A stretch of 64,000 nucleotides of DNA from Mya arenaria (GCF_026914265.1 NC_069138.1:27991262-28055261); one strand, 5' to 3'; counted from the first letter of the stretch, positions 1 to 12,296 are shown. Program-made: numbers and translations. Notes: generated by a model from the letters alone, not told the origin.

Positions 1-348
1 ATTTGATTTCAATAAATGCAAAAGTGTTTAATGTAAGTATCATACAGATAATTCCTAATTAAAGTCTCACTCTAAAGAATGTAAAAGAAGTACATAATAC
101 GAACATTATAAAAAAACAAAAATAGTTTCGAGAACATTAGGAAGCAACAATCTTACTAATGTACCAAATCTTCTTTCCTTTTGAAAGAAGCATTCCGATA
201 ATTCTGTTTGGTGTAGTTAATGTATGTTTGTCGATCACTGAAGAATAAAACAAATATGGCATAATTAAATATTGTATCTGAATTGAAAATTTCGATAAAA
301 AAGAATATTTCGATTATTTAAAGTGCTCATTTTGTTATCCAATGCCAG

Positions 349-2529
349 GTTCCCAACTACTCAATACCACGTGACAAATGGTCGGAAGAAATAACGGTCA
401 ATTACATGTTTCCACAGCATGTAACACATGGCGATGTCCACGAAAATCAGGAGGAGCCGGAAACTGAAGAGCCGCGTACGTTTGTTTTCGAAATTAAGAA
501 TAAATTGGATACGATTAACATCTGCGTGCTATTAACATTTAATGTTGTGGGTTTTTTTTGCCATGCGTAATAACATTCCCAAAAATGATGTCTTTAGCAA
601 ACTTTACTCTACTTTATTTTACTTGCTATTTGAGTATGCCATACACACCGGCGAATAGTCTTTAGTTGTTTGATTGACTTAAATAAGGATTTTATCGCTT
701 CTTTTTTATCGCTACTGTTCGTCGAAATATTCTCTTGTTTTGCATAAATGTGTTCTCATTTACTGTCAAGCAATTTTGTAGCTTGAATTTTCAGACTTTC
801 GCACCAATTTTTTTAATATCTATCTTATATTTTAGAAAAGTCGAAGTCTGAGAACGACAAGGACAAGTGGTATATAGATTGGGAAATATCTGCATATTCA
901 AGATCCTATTTACAAGATAGAGGTCTCAACCCCTTCAAAAGGACAAGAAATGTATACGTTTTCGTTGAAGATCAAGAAGACTATGTAAGAAACACGTTTG
1001 AAACGGATGATGAAGCAACGATAGAACATGATGTTGCTGATATTGTGGAAAATGCACGAAACACTAAAGGAATACAAAAAGAAATTCGTAGAGAAGTCAA
1101 ACTCAGAAGTAAAATGGAACATCATCACGATGGAAGCAGAATCACTGCAATTACATTTTACCAGGATAATTTCATTGTCAACGATTCAGGTATTAAACCA
1201 AATTGCAATGACTGCGTACACCATATATTGGTTTAAATTAGATGAATGGTGTTTGTTGTACTAAGGATTGAAATTATAGTCACAATTAAGGCCATGGGGT
1301 CAATGACAAGTCATTTTTATTAATTTTCTTGAAAAATGCGTAAAAAACAGGCCCAAATATCACGAAAATACTCAAGTCAAATCTCAAACTTAATCTCAAC
1401 TCATTTTACCATATAACATCAAAAGTTATTGAAAAAATATATATGTTTTTACACATTTCTAAACCGCATTCTGTCATTGAATATGTTGATTGAAATCTTT
1501 GGTCTAGATTCCAATGGAAAAATATTCTACAGCCAAAATATGCTGGAGTACAATTCATTACCTTTTAACAATTACTCAAGTATATTTTTTGTTCTAGAAT
1601 AAGTTTTCTTTGAAATATTGTCAAAATCTTTCAAAAACACATTTTATGAGGATATTCGTTTCCAAAAAGTATAAAAAACATTCAAGATTTTGAAAAAAAT
1701 ACTATGCTTTTATGTAGTAAAATGAGATGAGATTGAGATTGAGATTTGACTTAAGTATTTTCGTGATATTGGGGCCTGGTCTTATACATCTGTGACGTTG
1801 ACAAGTTTTATTTGTTCAGGTTTACAAGAGGTCCAAATCTACAATGCTGCAATGACACTGGAAACAATTATCAAAGAAGAAGATGTGTTTGATGTAGCTG
1901 TGTCAGGAGGGATTCTCTTTATGTCTATACCTGATAAGAAAACTGTTAAAACTTACGATTTCATTCGGCGGAAGAGAAACGAAATAATTTACCTGACAAA
2001 TGCATGTTTTGGAATGTATACGTTTGAAAAGACTGCCGCTATATTGTTAGCTGAAAAGGAGAAAGATACTTTTCAGATCGCTTTTCTGACAAGCATTGGA
2101 ATTGTCGGGGGAAAGACGAAGCTTGACCGAGGACTTAAGCTGTTGAAAAAACCTAGACATTTAGCGGTTTGTCACCTAACTCGACTAGCTTATGTTAGCG
2201 ATACAGAGGCAGGTTTGGTGAAATGCTTTCGACTGGACGGCCAACTATGTTGGGAGAGCATTATTATTGGTGCTGGTCATTTGACATTGTATAACGGATA
2301 TTTGTTAATTTCTAGAGAATTCACAAGTTCTATTGATGTTATAGCCGGCGGTGGAAAATTTGAAGGTCGTCTTCAGTCGGTAGAATATGATGTGGTTGAA
2401 CCTCAGTGTATTGCTGTCAAGCAAGATGATTCGATATTCCTACTTGTTGACCGTTATCAACTTATACATAAATATCGTATTTGGAAAGGGTCCAGGAAAA
2501 AGAAATCGAAAACGTGCACTTTGTTTTGA
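349..2529 (+). CDS. 3' part of a beta-propeller-like protein with C-terminal CaaX-type box (5' end outside window)
   Basis: Three coding exons join in frame: 349-475, 836-1189 and 1820-2529, with AG acceptors and GT donors; both introns are phase 1. The upstream part lies before the window. The first two exons encode an acidic, lysine-rich region (DKWSEEITVNYMFPQH; later KDKWYIDWEISAYSR) that I do not recognise. The last exon, about 236 residues, is a run of short beta-strand-like repeats (VFDVAVSGGILFMSIP, RHLAVCHLTRLAYVSD, PQCIAVKQDDSIFLLVD), the texture of the NHL/six-bladed propeller at the end of molluscan TRIM-like proteins. No RING or B-box is visible here, so the TRIM link is inference. 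The protein ends SRKKKSKTCTLF, a polybasic stretch followed by Cys-Thr-Leu-Phe, which fits a CaaX prenylation signal and suggests membrane attachment. A possible ATTAAA polyadenylation signal is at 2611. Confidence 0.7.
1345..1785. mobile_element. MITE-like element in intron, long terminal inverted repeats
   Basis: The left end (from 1351, GCCCAAATATCACGAAAATA...) and the reverse complement of the right end (to about 1777, GGCCCCAATATCACGAAAAT...) match for about 55-60 bp. No coding capacity is seen between them. A third copy of one end is at 44431-44498, inside the Ig-gene region, showing that the sequence is dispersed. This fits a non-autonomous DNA transposon; no superfamily can be assigned. 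Confidence 0.7.
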
Positions 2530-2869
2530 CTGATTTCGATAAGTCATGTACTGTTCTAGATAAGTTTATTGTAACTTATTTATTTTTCAAAGATTGTTAA
2601 GTTTTTCGACATTAAATCAATAGCTCCCGTTTAGCGAAAATGTGTTTTTGCAGTTAAAATGGTCGCCAAAAGGCCTCAGTTATCAGCTGCTTATTAAATT
2701 AATTTTGTCAATCCCTTGCAAAACCCTTCTGCGCAATACGTAGTTAACTTTTAGTCGGTGCCATGTTAGCTTGTTTTTAACTTGCAGTAAACTAGCTTCC
2801 ATGTTATCTAATATCATTACTGTAACATGTAAATTGAAACCGGATTGTCCAGAGAAATCCAAGGCTTAG

Positions 2870-2990
2870 TGAAATACAAACCGAGTCACCTATGTCTAGG
2901 CCAGGAATCGAACTCTGGAATCATTCATGTGATTTTGGTGCGCTAAAAGTAAACAACTATGCAAACCAGACAGCCTAGAGAGTTATTGAA
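2870..2990 (-). repeat. tRNA-like SINE remnant (minus strand)
   Basis: Read on the minus strand, 2903-2915 gives GAGTTCGATTCCTGG, a good RNA polymerase III B box of tRNA type. About 50 bases upstream is a weak A-box-like TGGTTTGCATAG. No full tRNA cloverleaf is evident, so this is probably a SINE head rather than a tRNA gene. Confidence 0.4.
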
Positions 2991-3364
2991 AGTATACGTA
3001 CTTAACTGGAGAATAAATTTAGTTTCGACATGTATTAAGTTAAAACATGTTTTCCCGCGATGTGCATTTTTCTTCAGTTCATCATCAGCATTCGGAGGAT
3101 AAGAGTACGCCATTTAATACATTTGAATCCCAACTACATGTATAGAAACGAAAAATGTTATGAAATAGATGTGACTACACAGCGCCGACACTGTGACTTG
3201 AAATTCACAATACGTTAATGCCCATCACTTAAAAAAATAAGATAAGCCTTACGTACACTCTGTACCCAGTGCCCGCTCAACTGTTTTGTTGCCGTTTTTT
3301 TTGTAGCGGTCTGCCTTTTAACGTATTGTAGATGTGCTATAAAATCATTATTGTGCGAACATAT

Positions 3365-3590
3365 AAAGTGTTAGGTCTTTGGTCTAATTGTTAAACACTG
3401 GACTATCAACCGAAGGTCACAGGTTCGACCCTATCCCGCCTCACCACTAATCAACTACATGAAGCTGTGTTCCTCGGGAGATAAACAGTCCCGTGTGTCA
3501 GTGTTTAGCACTTGCAAATGTTGAAGAACCAGGGTAAACGTACCTGATAACCAAGGGTTACATTCTATCTGCGCACTATGCCCTAAAAAT
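3365..3590 (+). repeat. tRNA-derived SINE
   Basis: The head has an A-box-like TGGTCTAATTG (about 3380-3390) and a consensus B box GGTTCGACCC (3422-3431). These are followed by a non-tRNA body running to about 3590. The tRNA-like head fused to an unrelated tail is typical of SINEs. A functional tRNA was considered, but the acceptor arm does not pair convincingly. Confidence 0.5.
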
Positions 3591-4715
3591 ACGAGACTTA
3601 TATTTATCATTGAGGTCGACACCTATGTATAGTCGGTTGGCATAATAAAATGAACGCACATTCTAAAATATAAGAAGAAATATTAAAACAATATGGAGAA
3701 AAAATGTAACAGGGGAAATCACTGCGCAGGAGATCCCAGGTGTGAGAACTGTTGTCTGCTCCTTCAGTATAATCTAGGAGATAAACTGGAACACTATTTT
3801 TTCTCTTGATCGAATTGTTGTCAATTTCGAAGGTTTGTAGCAACTGAATAATCATGTATCATCTTTGTATTATTGCATTACATGATACATGACATGTCAT
3901 TTTAAATATGGTTTGCTTTGTTTAATGATATTATATATTATTTCGGATATATCTATAATTTCGGACACACTATAAGTTATAAATGACTTTAATTAACAAG
4001 CGAAGGATGCTAGAAATGATTTCATTCTATCAACTCATTATCATTTTTCAGCAGTTTTTTTTATACATACATGTACATGTACCAGTACTCTAAATTAAAA
4101 GATCAATACCAGGGGTAGTCCAAATAATTGTACGTTGATGGATTTTTTTAAAGATTTTTGATATGGCAAATCCTTCACTTTTTAGGGATTGGAAGAATCC
4201 CGTATAACACGTCTATTGCTTTAGACTATACCAGGGGCAGACCCAGCAATTGACATTGGAGGGGGTGTAACTTAGGGGCGCAACCTTTCGACATACAATG
4301 TATGCCACTTCCTCAGAACCTAAAGCATATGGCATAACCATGTGCATGGGGTTTGACATTACATCTGTAATAAAATTTTAACAATTTATGGTCAGAAATG
4401 GTGAATTTTTCGCGCATTTTATTACTTTTTCTCTCCCATGTTGAAATGAAAAAGTAAAGATGGACAATTCTAAAGGGGATGCGCACCTGGTGCACTCCAC
4501 TCTAAATCCGCTAGAGAATACACAATTATTATTGCTTTCATTCTTGTATACTGATAAAATGATTTTAGTTTTATCACATTATCCGCCTTAATGGATGTTA
4601 TACAAGTATGTTGTGTATTTTTATACATGTACTTGACAGACAAAGATACATAACAAATGAGAAAATATTTAGAAAGTATACCTGAATGCTTTTTGAATTT
4701 TGAAACTACATGTAG

Positions 4716-6482
4716 ATGGCAGGCAGGGCATTGATGCGAGCAGTTCGAGTGGCTCAGTTTGGTGGACCGGAAGTGCTGAAAGTGGATACAAATGTTCCTG
4801 TACCAGCGCCATCAGATACACAGGTATTAAATTGTGCTATCATTTATCTTCTCATGTGCGCATTTATCTTGAAAAATGTATGAAAAATATAGCATAAGAA
4901 ATAAACCAGCATTGTCAATGTATTTAAAAACAATTGCTTAAAAAGAAAATTGCTATGTATTTCTACATAATGTTGAATATTTCCCCATATTCAGTCATGT
5001 AAATGTACTTCACACACTTTCAGGTGTTGGTTGAGGTGAAAGCTGCAGGAGTTAATCCAGTGGACACATACATTCGCAGTGGCACATACGCTATCAAACC
5101 ACCCCTTCCTTTTATCCCAGGGTCGGATGTGGCAGGCATTGTTAAAGATGTAGGATCAAAAGTCACAAAGTTCAAGGTATATCTTGCTTCTTCCTTTGGG
5201 AAATTTAGACAATGTTAGCAATATTCACCAGTATTCAGGGATATTGCTGTGTGTATACATGTACATCTATAAATATTTATTGAGCAATCGAAGATGCTTC
5301 TGTATAAATTATAAAAAAAAACATCCTACATTATTGCATTTATATTCAACTTTTATTAAGGAGATCAATTGATGAATTCAATAGAATTTCAGATCCTTAT
5401 CTTTATTCATCAAAACTATCTCATTTTGCCTACACTTAAGCCAGGGGAGAGAGTGTTTGTGTCTCGGAAGATGTATGTGGCTGATGGCTATGCAGAGTAC
5501 AGTGTAGCTGAGGAAACAGACACAAGTACGCTGGGAGAGAGTCTGACCTTTCAGCAAGGGGCAGGGGTCGGGATACCTTACTTCACTGCTTTCAGGGCTC
5601 TGTGTTATGTGTAAGAATGAAAGGCATGATATCAGTATATCTATAGTGAAACTGGGTGCATGAGGAGCGAGTGTTGTTTTAGTTGTTTGCTTTTATTATT
5701 GATTCACCTGTTACTGTTCCTATTAATTTAATTATTTTTTTAGTTTGAATGTCCAGACATGTGCTGAATAATGAGCTTCACCCTTGAGAGCTTCATAGCA
5801 CTAGAAAAATAATCATTTGTTCAGAAGTCTTGATTCGAGGCATCCCATGTGTCTCATGTTCTGATCCCATTCCCTAAAGAAAATCCTCTCAAATGATGCA
5901 GAAATCCCTATTTCGACATGTTGGTATATGGTTACTCCTAGAGTTAATGTTCCCAAAACACAGTTTAATTGATAACATTTGGCAGTTCCATATTTGGTCA
6001 AGTTCATTACCAACATACCTCAAAAAAGCCTGACTTAAATTAACAAAACTAACACTCACTTACCGGTACCTGCCTTTCTTCAGCCTGGGGACAAAGTCTA
6101 TGTGATAAAGAACACGTCAGGCGGCTATGCAGAGTTCACCATAGCTGAGGAAGCCCTGATGGGTCATCTACCCGCGACCTTGACCTACCCACAGGGTGCA
6201 GGAGTTGGCATCCCCTGCTACACCGCATATAGGGCTCTCTGCATTAAGTACGCAATTCCCGTTTGTAATGCAACTAACTTTTTAACTGCTTGTCTGCTTT
6301 TTTTCCATGTAATGGTTGAATGCTTTCATTCATTAGTTCTGTAGTCAGCAACCATTTTACCTATTAAGTGAATGGTGCGTTAATGTGTAGTTCTGTGAAT
6401 TGAGCATTTTATGAATCATTTCAAACATACAAAAAAGTTCTCATATTGACACATACTAACATTAGCTCCATTTCCACATAAT

Positions 6483-6531
<49 letters not shown>

Positions 6532-6621
6532 TTAATATTAATAATAATAATAATGATAACAATAATAATAATAATAATAATAATAATAATTTTAATGATA
6601 ATAATAATAATAATAATAATT

Positions 6622-6678
<57 letters not shown>

Positions 6679-9600
6679 CATTTAAAACTGCATTAACTTT
6701 ACTTTTTTCAGGGCACGTGAAAAGTTAAAGGCTGGCAACACGGTTCTTGTGCACGGGGCCAGTGGAGCTGTAAGAGTGTATTCATGTCTATACAAAATAT
6801 TATTTTATTGACATGCATTCAATGTGACTATTCCTAAGATTATTGAAATGTTAAATTAATCAAGAATTATAACATTCCTCTGATAACATATTATACTTTA
6901 TTTTTTATTAAGGATGTCAATAATTCTCTATATAATCATTTGACTGATATGAACATTGTGGTTATAGGATTTTTATAATTTCAATTATTTCTTAATTAAA
7001 GGCTATGGATTGTGATTGACCTGGTTAATTGTAGGTGGGCCTTGCTTGCGTACAGATAGCTGTGGCTAAGGGGCTGAAAGTGTTGGGTACAGCAGGTACA
7101 CAAGAGGGCATGGACATGGTTTCTAGTCAAGGGGCAGCTGCAGTGTTCAACCATAAGGAACCTGATTATACAGAAAAGATACTGGTATTCACTTAGTTTT
7201 GTTTATATATTATATTGGGAATAGGACTGGCGCCTTTCTGATATATATATCATAAACATTCTTTCAGTCTCTCTCCCACTCTCTCTCCCACTCTCTCTCT
7301 CTCTCTCTCCCTTTAACTAAACTTCAGACAATGGTTAAAGCACAATGAGAGAAAGTGCAGTATACAAGAACCATAACTCTATTTAAGCTGATTATGGAGT
7401 TATTGCCATTAGTTACTTTTCCTTGTGCGTACCATAACCTAAATCCACTTGATGGAATTTAATTAAACTTCCTACAATGGTTAAGGACAATGGGAGGAAG
7501 TGAGGTGTACAAGAACCATAACTCTATTTCAGCTAATGACTGAGTTACTGCTCTTTGTTACTTTGTTTTGTAAGCTACATAACTTCTGAATAACTCAATT
7601 GATTTTAATTAAACAACGTACTATGGTTAAGCATGAAAAAAAGTGGAAATGCAGTGTACAATTACCCTGGGAGTTGTTGCCTCTTTTAAAAGAAATAGTT
7701 TGTCATTCCGGTGTCCAGGCACAATTTAGGGGTATTCGTCACTTCTGTGACAGCTCTAGTTTAAAACAAAATAATAATAAAGTACTATTTTGATATTTTA
7801 TAATAAGTGGTGCAAAGAAAAATGTAAAAAAATATCAATAAACAGAATGAGGTTAATACAGATTTATAATGTTTCACCTCATCTCGTTAAATAATGTCAT
7901 TAACCCAGTTATATTGCACGTTACCACAGGAGGAAACAGGAGGGGTAGGGCCAGATATCATTATCGAGATGTTGGCCAATGTCAACCTGCAAACAGACAT
8001 GACAATCATCAACAAGAATGGTATTATAGTGGTACGTTGTTTCGCCATACTAGTGTTTCTCAACCATGATTTTGGAATGAGACTGGCGCCTTTCTGATTG
8101 AGAAAATTGTGTCTTTTTTATCAAAATTGGGAATTTCAATTTTGCCAAGAAGAGGAACAAAAATAGACAGGAGATAAAATAATGTAATTAAGTTTTTTTC
8201 TTTAAGAATACACAATCTTCCATTGGGAATTTTATTTTCACATTTGGGAAACAGTGTATGTTTAAGCTCTGGGATGGGGCCAAATTCTGGTCAGAAATTG
8301 GTGAGAAAAAACAACAACTGCATATTCTAGAGATATAAATACTTTTTATTGCCCTATGCTGATGAATGGCGGTATTTTTTACAAAACAATTAAATTTAAA
8401 GAAAAATTACATAAGTTACTAGTATGATATAACACATTGTATTCATGAACATGAGCATATATGAATTGAACCTAATGTTTGCGTTATAAGTTATAAGTAG
8501 TATCTTGTCAAATACCATTGGTACATTTTATATCTGTGGAAACCCATTTAAAACCAGTAGTGTACAAATAATTTTGATTACAACTTCAGTCATTGTATTA
8601 TACATTGTACAGGCTGTTGGTAGCCGTGGTAACATAGAAATTAACCCCCGATTGACAATGCAGAAGGAATCAACCTACACTGGAATGATCCTCATGAATG
8701 CATCGCAGGTAAGAAGGCGTTTCTCAAACTGGCGTAAAGGTAGTAATAAGAAGAGTTATTACAACTGTATTACATGTTTACCAATAACACTGTCAAATTA
8801 TAGTCCTTTAATCCAATGATCTCAGTGTCTTTGTAAGTTAGGGTAAAGGCAATACTTTAACCTGTATATTGTACACCAATAATACTGTCCAATTTCAGTC
8901 TCCTAATCATAGTGTCTTTGTAAGACTTTTTATGGCCAGTTAACATTTTGAAAAACTCATATTCTCCTCAGGCTGACTGCCGGGGACCATAAACAATGAA
9001 GGATGTCTGAGGAAGGCCTTATATAAAGCATTTAATACATACAATTGTGGACTCTTACATTATATGTGTATTTAAAGTCAACTCAGCCTAGGAATCATGT
9101 TATGAGTTGAGACACGCGTACCACTATTAATTCAAGATTTTATCTTGATTGAGCCCAAAGTGCCCCCTTTAATTCTTCAAAGTGTATAATCACCACCACT
9201 TGTGGTCAAAATGAATATGGGCATAATATCTCGGACTAGTTCGATGACTAGCTGTATAGCTTCAGTCATTTGAGAGTTATCGCTCTTTAATCATAGAAAT
9301 TATTGGTCTAACCGGATAAAATAACTTGAGAAGCTGTATTCCTTACACAATCATTCCTGTATTCCTCCAATCATTACCAAACTGGGTAAGAATGTTAATG
9401 GTCATTATACCTCGGATGAGTTTGATAACTAGCCAAGTTGCTGTAGTCACAAAAGAGTTATTGCCCTTTAACTAAAGAAATTACCCAAAACTGGTATTGC
9501 CGGACCAAATTACTTTAGAAACCTTTGTCCAATCATTACCAAATTTGGATGGAATGTGAACAGGAGTTTTATCTTGGACAAGTTCATTTCAATAAATATT

Positions 9601-9788
9601 TTAATAAATTAAGTTTTTCCTCCCAGGATGAATGGTCAGAGATGCACGCCGGTATAAAGAAGGGCCTGGAAGAGGGCTGGTTACGGCCCCATGTGTGTAA
9701 GGAATACAGCTTCGAGGAGGCCCCGCAGGCACACATTGACGTCATCAACAACACTGGCTCCCTCGGGAAACGTGTCATAGTTACATAA
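4716..9788 (+). CDS. CRYZ: Zeta-crystallin-type NADPH:quinone oxidoreductase, complete, with alternative third exon
   Basis: Eight coding positions join in frame: 4716-4823, 5024-5176, then either 5441-5610 (3a) or 6084-6247 (3b), then 6712-6769, 7035-7184, 7930-8031, 8613-8708 and 9627-9788. The product is 332 residues with 3a or 330 with 3b, close to the roughly 329 of vertebrate CRYZ. It is a zinc-free medium-chain reductase expected to reduce quinones by one electron with NADPH. Diagnostic segments are the GroES-like start ([17 protein letters not shown]), [21 protein letters not shown], the cofactor-binding motif GASGAVG near residues 156-162, [23 protein letters not shown] and [11 protein letters not shown]. 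The first ATG (4716) is chosen; a second in-frame Met seven residues later (MRAVRV) would also fit the family start. The AATAAA near 10982 is a possible but distant polyadenylation signal. Confidence 0.93.
5441..5610 (+). other. CRYZ: Alternative exon 3a of the quinone oxidoreductase
   Basis: This 170-nt exon enters in phase 0 after ...CACTTAAG and leaves in phase 2 before GTAAGA. It encodes [10 protein letters not shown]...[11 protein letters not shown]...[20 protein letters not shown], which aligns along its length with exon 3b. Its residues [11 protein letters not shown] are closer to the vertebrate enzyme than those of 3b. Joined to 6712 it reads ...[11 protein letters not shown]. Using both 3a and 3b (334 nt), or neither, shifts the frame. 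Confidence 0.85.
6084..6247 (+). other. CRYZ: Alternative exon 3b of the quinone oxidoreductase
   Basis: This 164-nt exon enters in phase 0 after TTCTTCAG and leaves in phase 2 before GTACGC. It encodes [23 protein letters not shown]...[19 protein letters not shown], a diverged tandem duplicate of exon 3a. It is two codons shorter, having one Gly-Gly turn where 3a has a longer loop. Open reading frame and splice sites are intact, so it looks functional and not a dead exon. Confidence 0.85.
6481..6676. repeat. TAA microsatellite in oxidoreductase intron
   Basis: About 195 bp of (TAA)n with a few interruptions (TTTTAATGA, ATTAATATT) lies in the intron just before the exon at 6712. Confidence 0.95.
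7262..7580. repeat. CT-rich tract and dispersed tandem repeat in intron
   Basis: A TCTCTC tract (7262-7312) is followed by two imperfect copies of a repeat containing (C/G)AATG(A/G)GAG(A/G)AAGTG...GTA(T)ACAAGAACCATAACTCTATTT. The same motif (GCAATGAGAAAAAGTGCAGTG...CAAGAACCATAATCCTA) recurs in the Ig-gene introns at 49225-50258 and 52449-53478, so it is a dispersed genomic repeat family. Confidence 0.7.
9180..9600. repeat. Imperfect dispersed repeat in last oxidoreductase intron
   Basis: Two diverged copies share phrases such as ATCATTACCAAA(C/T)TGG, CTCGGA(C/T)...AGTT(C/T)GAT(A/G)ACTAGC and GAGTTAT(C/T)GC(C/T)CTTTAA. The period is roughly 190-200 bp. It has no coding potential. Confidence 0.5.
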
Positions 9789-11604
9789 GCAGGAAATTTA
9801 CAGTACAACAAGTCGTGATAAACATTTAATTATAATCTTAAGTTGTTAAAATGCAACTAGTCATATGTATCTTACCTTTAATGTAATCAGAACATACTAC
9901 CACAATATGTAATTGGATATGTTTGGAATAGTCTTCAAATGTGACATGTTAATGTGGACATATAGTGTCCTTCTTTGAAATGCGGTACGGTATTTGTGGT
10001 GTCTTTATCTTAATTTAATTTTGTAAATGAGGTTACCTCATGAATGTAAGGAATTGACAATGCCGACACTCTCGGGAAACGTATTTCTTTGATACACTTT
10101 TTAGGAGGGTGTGAAGTGAACAAGACTGATGAACTTGGCATGATTTATACAGTCCGCGTTGACGTTATCTTTGTAATCGCGTAAATACTTAGCCATGCAC
10201 AAGATACCACTAGTATTACTTGCGTTAATTTTCTTAAGTTGAACTATATTGCAATAGAGGTTATAGTCTGGAATGATTGCTGCCTATTGCAAGTACACTC
10301 TAACCACAAAAACTTGAATTCCCAGGAACTGGCGATAACACCTTGAGCCTCGCCAAATTTGAGCCAAGTGGGAATGCTTACATTCAGTTTGAAAAATAGG
10401 TCCTTTACATCTAATTCGAAGCAACGAGGAAATCAAGCAAATGGAGTTTGAGCCAACAAAGCCTACTGTTCGTAGATTTAATGCTTGAAAGATACTATTT
10501 CAGTTTGTCGATTTGTACAAATGGTGTGAATGTGATGTATGCATTAAAATTTAATTGGCAGATTGTTTAGAACTTTGTTAATGGTTGTTAACATCATCAT
10601 TGTTAACTTTTAAATCATTTATGCGCTTGAACATTCTTGAAAACACTTTATGATCTGCAGTATTTCTTAAAGGATTTGAAGCAACTGTTTAAGTTTTACT
10701 TTTTTATTGAAAGATATGATCATATCATAAAATAGTCCACCTTTTTTAAGTTAACAGTGATGTCGTTAATCAATTCGTTATATTTAACAATGTTCTGAGC
10801 AATCAGCCCACTGACTATGCCTTTAACTTCAAACTGATGTAGATAGTACTAAGCTAAGAATGGCCCTTCTTGACCTTGTTAATGAAGGAAATACCCTCAT
10901 TGATTTTTATATTAGGATAGTTGATGTTTTGGTGCTAGTTATACATTATTGTTTTAAAACTGTGTCTGTGATGATGAAGTTAATAAACAGCAGCTGCTAT
11001 TCCTTTATTGTCATTCATCATATTTATGCCATTTTGCACACGTGGATTCTAAAAAGACCCATTGATTGATGACAATGCGAGTTGTACCCATTGCAGGAAT
11101 TATGACCATTGGTCACTTTGTTACAGAGTGATCTCCCCTCGTTATACTTGAAAGTTTCATACAAATCGTCACTTGGAAACTACTGGAAGGAATTTAATTT
11201 GAACATTGATAAATAGCAATGTGTAGTTGTGCAATATGAAGGAATGGTAACTCTTGTACAACTTCTAGTGAAGTTATGTCACTAGTGGACGAAACGAACA
11301 TATTTTTATCAGTGGTTTATGAATATGTATATGCAATATGCTCAAGACTGGGTGCTGAAATAATAGGGACAAACTGAGAAATCTTCACACACTTTCACGT
11401 TCCATTCGGCATTACATGACTATATTCACAAATTGTAGCAGGCCGATTTAAGGCTATTTTTAAACATAGAAAATATACAAATAAATGAATTACAATTATA
11501 AAAAGAAACTAATTATACGATTTTGATTTAGTACGTGTTTATTTTGCGTTTTATATTGCGCTTTTGTAACCGTCGATTTTACAATAATTGTGTTTTCTAT
11601 TAAT
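9789..11604. other. Downstream/intergenic region after the quinone oxidoreductase
   Basis: This holds the probable 3' untranslated region of the oxidoreductase and otherwise AT-rich sequence. It includes a diverged copy (about 10300-10490) of the inverted-repeat element at 33929-34147. It also includes a member (10558-10806) of a repeat family with GATTGTTTAGAAC / GTTCTGAGCAATC ends. A short open frame at 10860-11069 has no recognisable features. Confidence 0.5.
10558..10806. mobile_element. MITE-like repeat with GATTGTTYAGAAC ends
   Basis: The left end GATTGTTTAGAAC and right end GTTCTGAGCAATC are near-perfect inverted repeats. The interior (GTTAAC..., AAATAGTTT/CC, GATGTCGTTAAT) is shared with sequence at about 14055-14287 and 36640-36890, so at least three copies lie in the window. 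Confidence 0.55.
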
Positions 11605-12296
11605 CAGAACGCAGCTCCGTAGCAAGCTAATTTATGTGAAGAACGCAGCTCAGTAGCAGGCTACTTTATGTGCAGAACGCAGCTTCGCTCCGTAGCAATA
11701 CTTTATATGCAGAACGCAGCTCCGTAGCAAGCTACTTTATTTGCAAAACGCAGCTCCGTAGCAAGACTTTATGTGCAGAACGTAGCTCCGTAGCAAGCTT
11801 CTTTATGTGCAGAACGCAGCTCCGTAGCAAGACTTTATGTGCAGAACGCAGCTCAGTAGCAGGCTACTTTATGTGCAGAACGCAGTTCCGTAGCAAGACT
11901 TTATGTGCAGAACGCAGCTCCGTAGCAAGCTACCTTATTTGCAGAACGCAGCTCCGTAGCAAGACTTTATGTGCAGAACGCACCTCCGTAGCAAGCTACT
12001 TTATTTGCAGAACGCAGCTCCGTAGCAAGACTTTATGTGCAGAACGCAGCTCAGTAGCAAGACTTTATATGCAGAACGCAGCTCCGTAGCAAGACTTTAT
12101 ATGCAGAACGCAGCTCCGTCGCAAGCTACTTTATACGCAGAACGCAGCTCCGTAGCAAGCTACTTTATATGCAGAACGCACCTCCGTAGCAAGCTACTTT
12201 ATATGCAGAACGCAGCTCCGTAGCAAGCTACTTTATATGCAGAACGCAGCTCCGTAGCAAGCTTCTTTATATGCAGACCGCAGCTCCGTAGCAAGC
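11605..12296. repeat. Minisatellite, 32/34-bp units
   Basis: About 20 head-to-tail copies of GAACGCAGCTCCGTAGCAAG followed by either CTACTTTATGTGCA (34-bp unit) or ACTTTATGTGCA (32-bp unit). In the first two thirds the two lengths tend to alternate, giving a 66-bp dimer (22 codons). This keeps one frame open for 139 residues (11670-12089). Units after about 12110 are all 34 bp. Confidence 0.9.

Larger units (their letters stand above)
2530..4715. other. Intergenic region between the propeller gene and the quinone oxidoreductase
   Basis: I see no convincing coding exon. The stretch holds two tRNA-like SINE remnants, listed separately, and otherwise AT-rich unique sequence. Open frames on the minus strand near 3607-3855 and 4313-4495 look accidental. 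The promoter of the oxidoreductase should lie in the last few hundred bases, but no clear TATA box or initiator can be named. Confidence 0.5.

Noticed and set aside
3365..3450. Functional tRNA gene
   Set aside because: A and B boxes are present, but the acceptor stem does not pair and a SINE-like body follows; called a SINE instead.
11670..12089. 139-residue cysteine-containing open frame
   Set aside because: It is fully made of the 32/34-bp minisatellite, with no start context or splice partner; kept only as a low-interest finding.
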